A stretch of 64,000 nt of DNA, taken from the NCBI RefSeq assembly GCF_001522585.2, contig NZ_CP013372.1, forward strand, positions 1,302,001 to 1,366,000, given 5' to 3'. The translations under genes and the position numbers were made by a program. The DNA is from Burkholderia sp. NRF60-BP8. GTDB taxonomy: Bacteria > Pseudomonadota > Gammaproteobacteria > Burkholderiales > Burkholderiaceae. Below the pieces are notes generated by a model that was not told where the DNA came from, did not search any database, and was given only the letters and a program-made list of their open reading frames with translations. Shown piece by piece: positions 17,342-25,873 of the stretch (within the stretch, counting starts at the first letter, position 1; every line of letters starts with the position of its first letter).

Positions 17342-18748
17342 ATGGCGATGATGTCGGAATCGACGGGCAGCCTGCAAGCGGCGCCTGCAACGGAAGACGC
17401 GCCGCGCGCGTTGTCGCAGACGCTCAGCGTGCGCGATGCGGTGATGATCACCGTGTCGGGCGTGACGCCGGCCAGCTCGATCTTCGTGATCGCGCCGTTC
17501 GCGATCCAGCAGGCCGGCAGCGGCGCCGTGCTGTCGTTCGTGCTCGGCGGCGTGCTCGCGCTCGCGTTCGCGCTCTGCTATGCGGAACTCAGCGCCGCGC
17601 ACCGCAGCGCGGGCGGCGAATACGTGATGGCCAAGCGCGTGTTCGGCACGCTGCCCGGCTACCTGACCTTCATCACGGTGCTGTCCGTCAGCGTGTTCAT
17701 CCCGGCCGTGCTCGCGAGCGGCGCCGCGCCGTACCTGAACAACGCGCTCGGCACGCACTTCGGCAACCAGTCGGTCGCGCTGACGATCGTGCTGCTCAGC
17801 TATCTGCTCGGCATGCTGAACATCAAGACGAACGCATGGATCACCGGTGCGTTCCTGGTCGTCGAAATCGGCGTGCTGATGCTGATCGCGGGGCTCGGTT
17901 TCGGGTCGCCGCACCGCGGCGCCGACGTGCTGATCGCACCGGTCGTCGCGAGCGGCAATGCGCTCGTGCCAGCGACGCTCGCGGCCATCGTGCCCGCGAT
18001 CGGCACCGCGATCTTCTGCTACAACGGCTTCGGCTCGGCAGCCTATCTCGCGGAAGACCTGCGCGGCGGCAACCGCAACGTCGCGAAGGCGGTGATCTAC
18101 TCGCTGCTCGTGATCCTCGCCGTCGAACTGGTTCCGCTCACCGCGATCGTGCTGGGTGCGCCGTCGCTGACCGAACTGACGAAGAGTGCCGATCCGATCG
18201 GCTACGTCGTGCGCTCGCTGAGCAATCCGGCCGTGTCGCGCGTGGTCAGCGGCGGGATCTTCCTGTCGGTGTTCAACGCGATCATCGCGATCGTGATCAC
18301 GATGGGCCGCCTGCTGTACAGCAGCGGCCGGCATGCGCTCTGGTCGCGCACCTGCAACCGCGCGTTCTCGACGATTCATCCGCGCCTCGAATCGCCGTGG
18401 CTCGCGACGCTCGCGCTCGCGATACCGTCGGCCGGGCTCGTGTTCGTGTCGAGCCTCGACGAGTTGACCGCGTTCACGGTCGACCTGTTGCTGCTGATCT
18501 ATCTCGTCGTCGGACTGGCCGCGCTCGCGAGCCGGTTCGTGCGCCGCGACGTCGAGCATCACTACCGGATGCCGCTGTGGCCCGCGACGCCGCTCGTCGC
18601 GGTAGCCGGCGCCGCGTATACGCTGGTCACGACGTTGGCGACGGCGACGAAGCCCACCGACCTGATCATCATCGCGGGGCTGCTGGTCGCGGCGCTCGTG
18701 ATGTACGTGGCCTGGGCGCGCCACAGCGAAGCGTTCCGCGCGCTCTGA
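17342..18748 (+). CDS. APC-superfamily amino acid permease
   Basis: 468 residues, about 12 membrane segments. Early motifs (SVRDAVMITVSGVTPASSIF and AALYA-like ALCYAELSAAHRSAGGEY) place it in the APC (amino acid/polyamine/organocation) superfamily. It would import an amino acid or small peptide-like compound. The peptidase gene follows after 64 bp, which points to uptake and hydrolysis of the same compound. AGGAGAACGA precedes ATG 17342. Confidence 0.85.
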   Translation: MAMMSESTGSLQAAPATEDAPRALSQTLSVRDAVMITVSGVTPASSIFVIAPFAIQQAGSGAVLSFVLGGVLALAFALCYAELSAAHRSAGGEYVMAKRVFGTLPGYLTFITVLSVSVFIPAVLASGAAPYLNNALGTHFGNQSVALTIVLLSYLLGMLNIKTNAWITGAFLVVEIGVLMLIAGLGFGSPHRGADVLIAPVVASGNALVPATLAAIVPAIGTAIFCYNGFGSAAYLAEDLRGGNRNVAKAVIYSLLVILAVELVPLTAIVLGAPSLTELTKSADPIGYVVRSLSNPAVSRVVSGGIFLSVFNAIIAIVITMGRLLYSSGRHALWSRTCNRAFSTIHPRLESPWLATLALAIPSAGLVFVSSLDELTAFTVDLLLLIYLVVGLAALASRFVRRDVEHHYRMPLWPATPLVAVAGAAYTLVTTLATATKPTDLIIIAGLLVAALVMYVAWARHSEAFRAL

Positions 18749-18812
18749 GCACCGGATCGACACCTTGTACCATCGACACACCGAACCATTGAAAGACGGG
18801 AGGAATCGCATC

Positions 18813-19922
18813 ATGCGCACGAGGGATCTCGGTATCCGTATCGGACTCGGCACGCCGGGCCGCTTCAACGCGATCACGGACGTGCCGGGCGTGCGGGTCG
18901 GACATTGCACGCTGAGCGTCGAGAACGGCGACGCGTCGGTCCGCACCGGCGTCACCGTCGTCGAGCCGCGCGCGGGCGCCGCGCACGATTCGCCGTGCTT
19001 CGCGGGCGTGCACGTGCTGAACGGCAACGGCGACGCGACCGGGCTCGAATGGATTCGCGAAGCCGGCCTGCTGACGACGCCGATCGCCTATACGAACACG
19101 CACAGCGTCGGTGCGGTGCGCGACGCGCTCGTCGCGAACGAACGCGAAGCGGCGGCCGGCCGCGTGTACTGGTGCATGCCGGTCGTGATGGAAACCTACG
19201 ACGGACTGCTGAACGACATCTGGGGGCAGCACGTGAACGCCGCGCACGTCCAGCGCGCGCTGGCCGCCGCGCAGTCGGGGCCGGTTGACGAAGGCGGCGT
19301 GGGCGGCGGCACGGGCATGATTTGCCACGAGTTCAAGGGCGGCATCGGCACCGCGTCGCGCGTGCTGGCGAGCGACGCGGGCGGCTGGACCGTCGGCGCG
19401 CTCGTGCAGGCGAATTACGGCGTGCGCGAGATGCTGCGCGTGGCCGGCTACCCGGTCGGCGAAGTGCTGCGGCACGTGCATTCGCCGTTCCGCGACGCAG
19501 AGGCGAAAGGCGAAGCCGGCATGGGCTCGATCGTCGTCACGATCGCGACCGACGCGCCGTTGCTGCCGCATCAATGCACGCGTCTCGCGCAGCGCGCGAG
19601 CGTCGGGCTCGCCCGCGTGGGCGGCGGCACCGAGGATTCGAGCGGCGACATCTTCGTTGCGTTCGCAACCGGTAACGACGGCTTGCCGGCAGCGAACTAC
19701 GGCAGCAAGGGCACGCCGACCGCCGACGTGCGGATGGTCAACAACGACCATATTTCCGCGCTGTTCGTCGCGGCGGCGGAAGCGGTGGAGGAGGCGATCG
19801 TGAATGCGCTGGTCGCGGGCGGCGACGTCGAGTCGCGCGGGGCGCGGGTCGAAGGGCTCGGGCAGGCGCGCTTGCTGGATGCGCTGCGCGAAGTAGGCTG
19901 GCGGCCGGGGCGCGGCGCCTGA
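18813..19922 (+). CDS. P1/S58 family aminopeptidase (DmpA/BapA-like)
   Basis: 369 residues, N-terminal-nucleophile family S58. These enzymes self-cleave at a Gly-Ser bond and then release N-terminal D-, L- or beta-amino acids. The cleavage site is visible as Gly238-Ser239 (GMGSIVVTIATD). DVPGVRVGH at 23-31, NGNGDATG and EGGVGGGTGM are family landmarks. ACGGGAGGAA precedes ATG 18813. It is paired with the APC permease under a divergent LuxR gene. Several family members prefer beta-alanyl peptides, which is notable with beta-alanine genes 5 kb away (inference). Confidence 0.88.
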   Translation: MRTRDLGIRIGLGTPGRFNAITDVPGVRVGHCTLSVENGDASVRTGVTVVEPRAGAAHDSPCFAGVHVLNGNGDATGLEWIREAGLLTTPIAYTNTHSVGAVRDALVANEREAAAGRVYWCMPVVMETYDGLLNDIWGQHVNAAHVQRALAAAQSGPVDEGGVGGGTGMICHEFKGGIGTASRVLASDAGGWTVGALVQANYGVREMLRVAGYPVGEVLRHVHSPFRDAEAKGEAGMGSIVVTIATDAPLLPHQCTRLAQRASVGLARVGGGTEDSSGDIFVAFATGNDGLPAANYGSKGTPTADVRMVNNDHISALFVAAAEAVEEAIVNALVAGGDVESRGARVEGLGQARLLDALREVGWRPGRGA

Positions 19923-19931
19923 AACGGCAAG

Positions 19932-19953
19932 CGCCGCTTCAATCGAAGCGGCG
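19932..19953 (+). terminator. Hairpin after the permease/peptidase operon
   Basis: CGCCGCTTC, four-base loop AATC, then GAAGCGGCG: a perfect 9-bp stem 10 bases after the stop codon. There is no T run, so it is either a weak terminator or a 3'-end stabilising hairpin. Confidence 0.55.
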
Positions 19954-20060
19954 GGGAGCGGGACGGCAATGCGGCGATCGGCCGGGCCGCCGTCCGCCCG
20001 CGCACGTCATGCGTGCGGTGCGGGCGATGCGGGCCTGGCCGTGACGACGCGGCGTCATGC

Positions 20061-20273
20061 TCAGCTGCCGAAGTAGATGTTGCAGAAGCTGACGGGGCCG
20101 ACGCAGGCGTTCGGGTCTTCCTGCTTCGATTGCGCGCGATCGACGCGGCCGGCGGCCTTGATCGCCTCGGCGCGGTTCGCCTGTTGCGGTGCGGCGTCTG
20201 CCGGCGCCGGCTGCGCGTGGGCGACGGCAGCGGTGAGCGACAGGGCAACGAGGGCGAGGTGCAGCGGCTTCAT
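20061..20273 (-). CDS. Small secreted protein, unknown function
   Basis: 70 residues with signal peptide MKPLHLALVALSLTAAVAHA and a mature part of about 49 residues. The start (20273) has CAGGAG upstream, supporting a real gene. The mature part has two Cys (ACVGPVSFC) and ends NIYFGS. That ending resembles the SVYFGH end of the DUF4148 protein at 58555. Function unknown. Confidence 0.7.
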   Translation of the reverse strand: MKPLHLALVALSLTAAVAHAQPAPADAAPQQANRAEAIKAAGRVDRAQSKQEDPNACVGPVSFCNIYFGS

Positions 20274-20410
20274 TTTGTTTCTCCTGGGTGAGTACCAGTC
20301 TCGCTGGCAGTGAGGAAACTATAGGCTCGCACTGCTTGAAGATTAATCGCCGCGGCTGGAGAGCTTATTTCCATCCGGAACAACGATCCCGTTGTGCATG
20401 CACCCATTCA

Positions 20411-22594
20411 TCAATGACGATGCCGATTGAACGGCGCGTCCTTGTCGAGCAGCGCGCTGCGCATGAAATGCAGGCAGCCGACGATTCGCTGCATGTTGCG
20501 ACGCGCGTCGGGCACCGCGTACCACGCCTGCAGCGAATGCTGCGCCGCGCGGATCGCGAGATTCACGGATTTCAGCGTGCGCGCATGGCGAACGGGCGTC
20601 GGATCGTCGAAGAAGCGCGGCAGTTCGAGCAGCACCGCATCGATCGAACCGGTCCAGCGCAGCGTCTGCGGCGGTTTCGATGCACGGAATGCGTGCAGCT
20701 CGTCGCGCAGGTCGATGACCGCGTGGCCGACTTCGAGTGTCGACAGCATCCAGCGCAGCGCATCGCGATGCTGCCGCGTGCGGCGCACCAGCAGCGTCCG
20801 CAGTTGCGCCATCAGGTCGTGCGTGCTCGACTGGAAGCGCTGCGCGAGGCCGTCCGGCGCGCCTTCGCACGCCAGCGTGACCTGGCGGCGCAAGTCGTGC
20901 GCGATCCGGCCGGTGAGCCAGCGCATGTGCGTCGGGAACACGACGGCGAACACGAGCGCGCAAGCGAGCATCGCGACGACGATCGCCAGCCCGTTGTTGA
21001 TCAGCACTTCAGGCGTATACGCGATCGCGTTGTCGGGGCCTGCGAGCAGGCAGAAGAACACCGCGAAGCCGATTCCGTAGCCGGACAGCCCGGGCCGCAT
21101 CGCGAGAAACGCGCCGAGGCCGAGCACCGGCGCAAGCGCCGCGCACAGCAGCGGAAAGCCGTCGATGTTCGGATAGACATAGCACAGGAACAGGTAGCCG
21201 ACCGCGGTCGCGCACGCTGCACCGACGCCCATCTGCGCGACGAACTTCGGCGCGCGCGGAGAGGTCGAGCTGAGCGCGCATGCGATCGCGGTGGCGATCA
21301 CCGCGAGCGAGCCGCTCGGCCATTCGGACGCGATCCAGAACGCGCTCATCGCACCGACGGCGACCACCGTGCGCAGGAACGCGAAACCGACGAAGAACGC
21401 GTTGGTTTTCACCGCGTAATGGGTGACCGAGCGCTCGAACGCGTGATCGTCCTGGTCGAGCGACGCGTACGTGTCGACGTAGCCGAGATATTCGGCGATG
21501 AACCGGTACAGCAGCTCGATCGCGGTATCGAAGTCGAGCAGGCCGCCCGCCGCATGGTCCTCGATCGCCCGCCGCGACGCGCGCGCGGCCTTCGGCAACG
21601 CACCGTGAAAGCGGCGCAGTTCGAGCAGCGCGCCGGTCGCCGGTGCGAGGCCGCTCCGGCATTCGTCGCGCAACGCGGCGAAGCGCAATGCGAGCGCGTC
21701 GACGTGCGGCGCCAGCGCGTCGAGCACCGCGTCCGAGCGATTCGCGCGCAGCCGTTTGACGAGCTGGTGCAGCGCATGCAGCCGCGTGCAGGCGTTCATG
21801 AACTCGCTGTTCAGTCGCGCAAGCCGGCGGCTGCGCGCGCGAATGTGCGGATCCTCGAACGACGCGAACGCGCGGTTGGCTTCGAAGCCGACGATGTCGT
21901 CGACGAAATCGGCGAAGCGTCGCTCGAAATCGCCGCGCGCGACGTCGCCCGACAGCGCACCGGCGGCGAACGCGGCAAACGTCGCGTGGCGCGCGCTCAA
22001 CGAACGCATCAGCGCCTTCGCGGAGCTCAACGGCAGGATCAGCGCGCTGACCGCGCCCGAGCACGCGATGCCGAGCGCGACTTCCGCGGCGCGCGTGAGC
22101 GCGGACTGGAACAGCGTCTGCGGCGTCATCACGGCCGGCAGGCCGATCAGCGCGGCCGTGTAGCCGGCGAGCACGAAGCCGTACCAGCGGAAATGGCGGT
22201 TGCGCACCGCGAGTGCGATGCAGCCGCCGATCCACAGCGTGATGCCGGCCATGTACAACTCGGGCTGCTGTGCGAACAGCCCGCCGAGCGCGAGCGCGCC
22301 GACGAGGCCGGCCGCCGTGCCGAGCACGCGATAGAAACTCTTCGCGAACACCATGCCCGACAGCGGCTGCATCAGCACGAACACGGTGGTCATCGCGGTG
22401 CGCGGCTGCGACATCTCCAGACGCATCGCGATGCCCATCGCGAGCAGCGCCGCGAGCACGGTTTTCGCGAGGTGCAGCCAGATCAGCCCGTCGGTCGCGG
22501 CCCAGTCGCGCGCCGCGTTGCCGAGCGGGTCGAGCCAGGCGCTCCATCGTGCCGGTTCGATGGAAGGTCGCTCGATCGCAGGTGGTGGCTTCAT
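20411..22594 (-). CDS. FUSC/AaeB-family inner-membrane transporter
   Basis: 727 residues. Two blocks of about six membrane helices (residues about 45-185 and 395-540) are separated by a soluble domain, the FUSC layout. The FUSC-type stretch HLAKTVLAALLAMGIAMRLE with RTAMTTVFVLMQPLSGMVFAKS is near the N-terminus. Family members export aromatic carboxylic acids (AaeB) or fusaric acid. No AaeA-type membrane fusion partner is adjacent. It is divergent from a LysR gene (189 bp), a common regulator arrangement for this family. Confidence 0.88.
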   Translation of the reverse strand: MKPPPAIERPSIEPARWSAWLDPLGNAARDWAATDGLIWLHLAKTVLAALLAMGIAMRLEMSQPRTAMTTVFVLMQPLSGMVFAKSFYRVLGTAAGLVGALALGGLFAQQPELYMAGITLWIGGCIALAVRNRHFRWYGFVLAGYTAALIGLPAVMTPQTLFQSALTRAAEVALGIACSGAVSALILPLSSAKALMRSLSARHATFAAFAAGALSGDVARGDFERRFADFVDDIVGFEANRAFASFEDPHIRARSRRLARLNSEFMNACTRLHALHQLVKRLRANRSDAVLDALAPHVDALALRFAALRDECRSGLAPATGALLELRRFHGALPKAARASRRAIEDHAAGGLLDFDTAIELLYRFIAEYLGYVDTYASLDQDDHAFERSVTHYAVKTNAFFVGFAFLRTVVAVGAMSAFWIASEWPSGSLAVIATAIACALSSTSPRAPKFVAQMGVGAACATAVGYLFLCYVYPNIDGFPLLCAALAPVLGLGAFLAMRPGLSGYGIGFAVFFCLLAGPDNAIAYTPEVLINNGLAIVVAMLACALVFAVVFPTHMRWLTGRIAHDLRRQVTLACEGAPDGLAQRFQSSTHDLMAQLRTLLVRRTRQHRDALRWMLSTLEVGHAVIDLRDELHAFRASKPPQTLRWTGSIDAVLLELPRFFDDPTPVRHARTLKSVNLAIRAAQHSLQAWYAVPDARRNMQRIVGCLHFMRSALLDKDAPFNRHRH

Positions 22595-22782
22595 GAAAAG
22601 AGGGGGCCGGCGCGGTGCCGCGGCGCGTCCGAACGGCCCGTTCGACTGGTGAGGCGCCGATTGTAGGAGCGCGGCGCACGTGCATTAACGCCGTTGCGGG
22701 GAAACGATAGTTGCAGCCGCAGCAACAATCTGTCGCATCCCGTGGAGGAAAATGGCGGCTCCGCTACAGGTCGTTCACAGGA

Positions 22783-23730
22783 ATGGATACCCTACAAAAC
22801 ATGCGGGTGTTTTCGCGCGTCGTCGAGACGGGCAGCTTCACCGCCGCCGCGCAATCGCTGAATTCGACGACGGGCGCGATGTCGCGCGCGGTGTCGGAGC
22901 TCGAGGCGCGCCTGCGCACCCGTCTGATGAATCGCTCTACGCGCCGTCTCGCGCTCACGTCGGCCGGCGAAAGCTATCTGCGGCGCTGCCGCCAGATCCT
23001 CGCCGACGTCGACCGTGCCGAAGAGGAGGCGAGCTGCGCGCACGAGCGCCCGGCCGGCGTGCTGCGCATGCACAGCTTCGCGAGCGTCGGTCACCACTAC
23101 GTGTTGCCCGCGCTCACGCGCTATCACGCGCAGTTCCCGGACGTATCGATCGAGCTGTCGCTGTCGCAGCGCATGCCCGATCTGTTCGACGGCACGAGCG
23201 ACATGGCCGTCGTCACCGCGTCGTCGCTGCCCGATTCGGAACTCGTGTCGCACCTGCTCGGCTCGACGTTCAGCATTCTGTGCGCATCGCCCGATTACGT
23301 GAAACGGCACGGCGTGCCGGCGCGCCCGCAGGATCTCGCCGCGCACGCGTGCCTGACGCTGTGCACGCCGGCATTCCCGACGCACGAATGGGTGCTCGAA
23401 GGGCCCGAAGGCGTCGAGCAGATTCACGTCGCCGGGCCGGTGCAGACCAATACCGCCGAATCGCTCGCACTCGCGATCCGCGACGGCATCGGAATCGGCA
23501 TGCTGCCGCTGTATTCGGCGATCGATGCACTGCGCGACGGCACGCTCGTCCGTGTGCTGCCCGCGCATATCCTGCAGAAGATGAACGTGCATGCGCTGTA
23601 CCCGTCGCGCCGCTTCGTCGATGCGAAGGTGCGGACCTGGGTCGAGATGCTGCGCGCCCAGGTGCCGGCGATGATCGCGCGCGACGTCGAGATGCTGAAC
23701 GCGATCGACCGCGAACCGCAGGCCGCCTGA
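22783..23730 (+). CDS. LysR-family transcriptional regulator (CrgA-like)
   Basis: 315 residues. The N-terminal winged helix (NMRVFSRVVETGSFTAAAQS, MSRAVSELEARLRTRLMNRS) is followed by a substrate-binding domain. It is of the CrgA/DhcR-like LysR type. It is divergent from the FUSC exporter and a likely regulator of it. A start at 22783 gives the usual family length. Confidence 0.88.
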   Translation: MDTLQNMRVFSRVVETGSFTAAAQSLNSTTGAMSRAVSELEARLRTRLMNRSTRRLALTSAGESYLRRCRQILADVDRAEEEASCAHERPAGVLRMHSFASVGHHYVLPALTRYHAQFPDVSIELSLSQRMPDLFDGTSDMAVVTASSLPDSELVSHLLGSTFSILCASPDYVKRHGVPARPQDLAAHACLTLCTPAFPTHEWVLEGPEGVEQIHVAGPVQTNTAESLALAIRDGIGIGMLPLYSAIDALRDGTLVRVLPAHILQKMNVHALYPSRRFVDAKVRTWVEMLRAQVPAMIARDVEMLNAIDREPQAA

Positions 23731-23825
23731 ACGCCGTGCGCGCATCGGCGCGCGGCGGGTCGTTTCATTTCCATGCCGAATACGCGTCGCTCGCCATGCA
23801 TGCGCGATGCGAGCGACGCGCGCCG

Positions 23826-24128
23826 TCACGGCGCGGGCCTGACCGCTGCGCCCGATTCGGTTGCCGGCTCGCCGGCCGGGCCGTACGCGGCCTGCGCCGC
23901 TTTGCGCTCGGCGAGACGCTTCGCCTGCAGTCGTTCCTGCGCCGCGAGGATGTCGTCCGGATAGTTGCCGACTTCGCCGCGCGCCGGGTTGTAGCCGACC
24001 GATTCGAGATCGATCAACTCCTGCAGCACCTGCGCGCGCGTGACCGGCGACGTCGCCTGCTGGGCGAACGACAGGGCCGGTGCGGCAAGCAGGACGGCGG
24101 CGGCCGCGGTAACGACGAGCGATTTCAC
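23826..24128 (-). CDS. DUF4148 small secreted protein
   Basis: 100 residues, starting at GTG 24128 (AGGAGAACCAC upstream). The signal peptide is MKSLVVTAAAAVLLAAPALSFA. The DUF4148 core PVTRAQVLQELIDLESVGYN is followed by NYPDDILAAQ. The family is abundant in Burkholderiaceae and of unknown function, probably periplasmic. A second member is at 58555. The Ala/Lys/Glu-rich segment after the core could form a helix. Confidence 0.85.
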   Translation of the reverse strand: MKSLVVTAAAAVLLAAPALSFAQQATSPVTRAQVLQELIDLESVGYNPARGEVGNYPDDILAAQERLQAKRLAERKAAQAAYGPAGEPATESGAAVRPAP

Positions 24129-24310
24129 GTGGTTCTCCTGAATACGGGGTGGGTGGCCAGATCGACACGCCGCACGCGATGCGCGGCTCCGACCTTCGAC
24201 GTCAGTCTACGCAGCGCTTCCACGCGAAAACACCCCGATTCCAGGAGGGCTGCGTTCCAGAAGGAACAACATTGGCGGCGTCGCTCGCGGCGACCGAACC
24301 TGTGTTCGAA

Positions 24311-24370
24311 CACGGGCGCCGTGCATACGGGCGCCGTGCATACGGGCGCCGTGTACACGGACGCCGCGCA
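24311..24370. repeat. 15-bp tandem repeat, four copies
   Basis: Units are CACGGGCGCCGTGCA, TACGGGCGCCGTGCA, TACGGGCGCCGTGTA and CACGGACGCCGCGCA. The last copy is degenerate. Each unit contains GGCGCC flanked by partly complementary bases, so copies can pair. It lies just beyond the porin stop codon, in the porin 3' untranslated region, and could vary in copy number between strains. Confidence 0.85.
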
Positions 24371-24394
24371 GAGGGCGGCGCCGCGCGACGCCGA

Positions 24395-25537
24395 TCAGAA
24401 CCGCGTGCGCATGCCGATCGTGCCGACCACCTGGTTCGCCGTGCCCGATGCGCCGCCCGACGTGTTGATGAACGCCTGATAGCCGCGGCCCGACGCATGC
24501 TGGAACATCGCTTCCGCGTACAGGTCGGTGCGGCGCGACAGCTTGTACACGGCCTGCAGGTCGACCTGATGCCACTTCGGGGCGGTCCCATGCTTGCTGT
24601 CGGGATTCGACACGCTGGCGTCCGTATAGACATAGGCCGCGCCGACGCTGACGGCCGGCGTGACCGCATAGCGCACGTTCACGTCGTAGTTGTTGAACGC
24701 GATCTGGCCGCTGGAGCCGAACGCGCCCGTGTTGTCGTACTGCGAGCGCGTGTAGACGAAGCCGGCGGTCACCGGGCCGAACACGTAGCCGACGCCGCCG
24801 CCATAGGTGCGCATGCGGTCCGAGCCGAGCGACCAGCCGCCCTGGTTCAGGCTCTTCGCTTCGGCCGAATCGGTCGCGCCGGGGCTCGCGCTCGTCGAGC
24901 CCTTCGTGCCGTTCATCTGCAGGTACGCGCCGGCCAGCTTCAGCGGGCCGTTCGTGTAGCTCGCGGCCACGCTGTATGCGCGGTTCGCGCCGAAGTTCGC
25001 CGAGTTGGAGAACGCGTACAGCGCGCCGACCTTGAAGCCCGCGATCGTGTCGCTCGTGTACTTGACCGCGTTGTTGATGCGCAGCGAGTGGTTCAGGTTG
25101 TCGTTGTCGAACGGATGCGCGAAGCCCGTATCGCCGAAATCGCCCGACGTCGCGGACAACGGCGCGACGAAGTCGACCATCGTGTCGTACTGGCGGCCGA
25201 GCGTCAGCGTGCCGTAGCCGGCGCGGCTCAGGCCGACGTACGCGTGCCGGCCGAACAGTTTGCCGTCCTGGCCGAGCCCGCCGTTGTTCGCGTTGAAGCC
25301 GTTTTCGAGCACGAACAATGCCTTCAGCCCGCCGCCGAGATCCTCGGCGCCGCGCACGCCGAAGCGGCTGCCGTTGATCGTGCCGGTCGTCATGCGCCAC
25401 TGCGACGCGCCGTTCACGTTGTTGGTATAGGCGATGCCGGCGTCGATCAGGCCGTACAGCGTGACCGAGCCTTGCGCGTGGGCGAGCGGCGCGAACAGGG
25501 CGCCGGCGCACGCGCCGGCGATCAGGGTTTTTTTCAT
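24395..25537 (-). CDS. Gram-negative general porin (OmpC-like, Burkholderiales type)
   Basis: 380 residues. Signal peptide MKKTLIAGACAGALFAPLAHA, then the strand pattern of a 16-stranded trimeric porin (QGSVTLYGLIDAGIAYTNN, SRFGVRGAEDLGGGLKALF, LFGRHAYVGL) and a terminal Phe (GMRTRF), which is the BAM recognition end. It passes small hydrophilic solutes through the outer membrane. It is divergent from the CodA-like deaminase. Confidence 0.93.
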   Translation of the reverse strand: MKKTLIAGACAGALFAPLAHAQGSVTLYGLIDAGIAYTNNVNGASQWRMTTGTINGSRFGVRGAEDLGGGLKALFVLENGFNANNGGLGQDGKLFGRHAYVGLSRAGYGTLTLGRQYDTMVDFVAPLSATSGDFGDTGFAHPFDNDNLNHSLRINNAVKYTSDTIAGFKVGALYAFSNSANFGANRAYSVAASYTNGPLKLAGAYLQMNGTKGSTSASPGATDSAEAKSLNQGGWSLGSDRMRTYGGGVGYVFGPVTAGFVYTRSQYDNTGAFGSSGQIAFNNYDVNVRYAVTPAVSVGAAYVYTDASVSNPDSKHGTAPKWHQVDLQAVYKLSRRTDLYAEAMFQHASGRGYQAFINTSGGASGTANQVVGTIGMRTRF

Positions 25538-25873
25538 CGTGAAGCTCCTGCGTGTGGGACTGGAAACAAAGTTCGGCGCAAGTATAGGAATGCGCGGCGC
25601 GCGCAAGGACGCAGCGGCCGCGAGCGCACCGTTCCTGATCCCGCAAGAGTCGTTCACAAAACCGACACGACGACGCGCGTGCGCGCCGGGCCGGCGGTTC
25701 CTGCCTGGCGGCCGGCACGCGGCTTCGGTCCGGCGCGGCCCGGCTGTCGTGTCGATGCAACATGCGCGGCACGTGTGCGCGTCGCCGCTTTCCTCCATAC
25801 TGGTCGCCCGGACCGCACGGCCGCCAGCGCAGATCGCGCGGTCGTGTTCACGCATACGACAAGAGGCCTCTCC
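25538..25873. other. Intergenic region (336 bp) between divergent porin and deaminase
   Basis: It contains the porin ribosome-binding site (AGGAGC in reverse next to 25537) and must carry promoters for both genes. Beyond that I see no ORF, hairpin or repeat that stands out. Confidence 0.5.
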
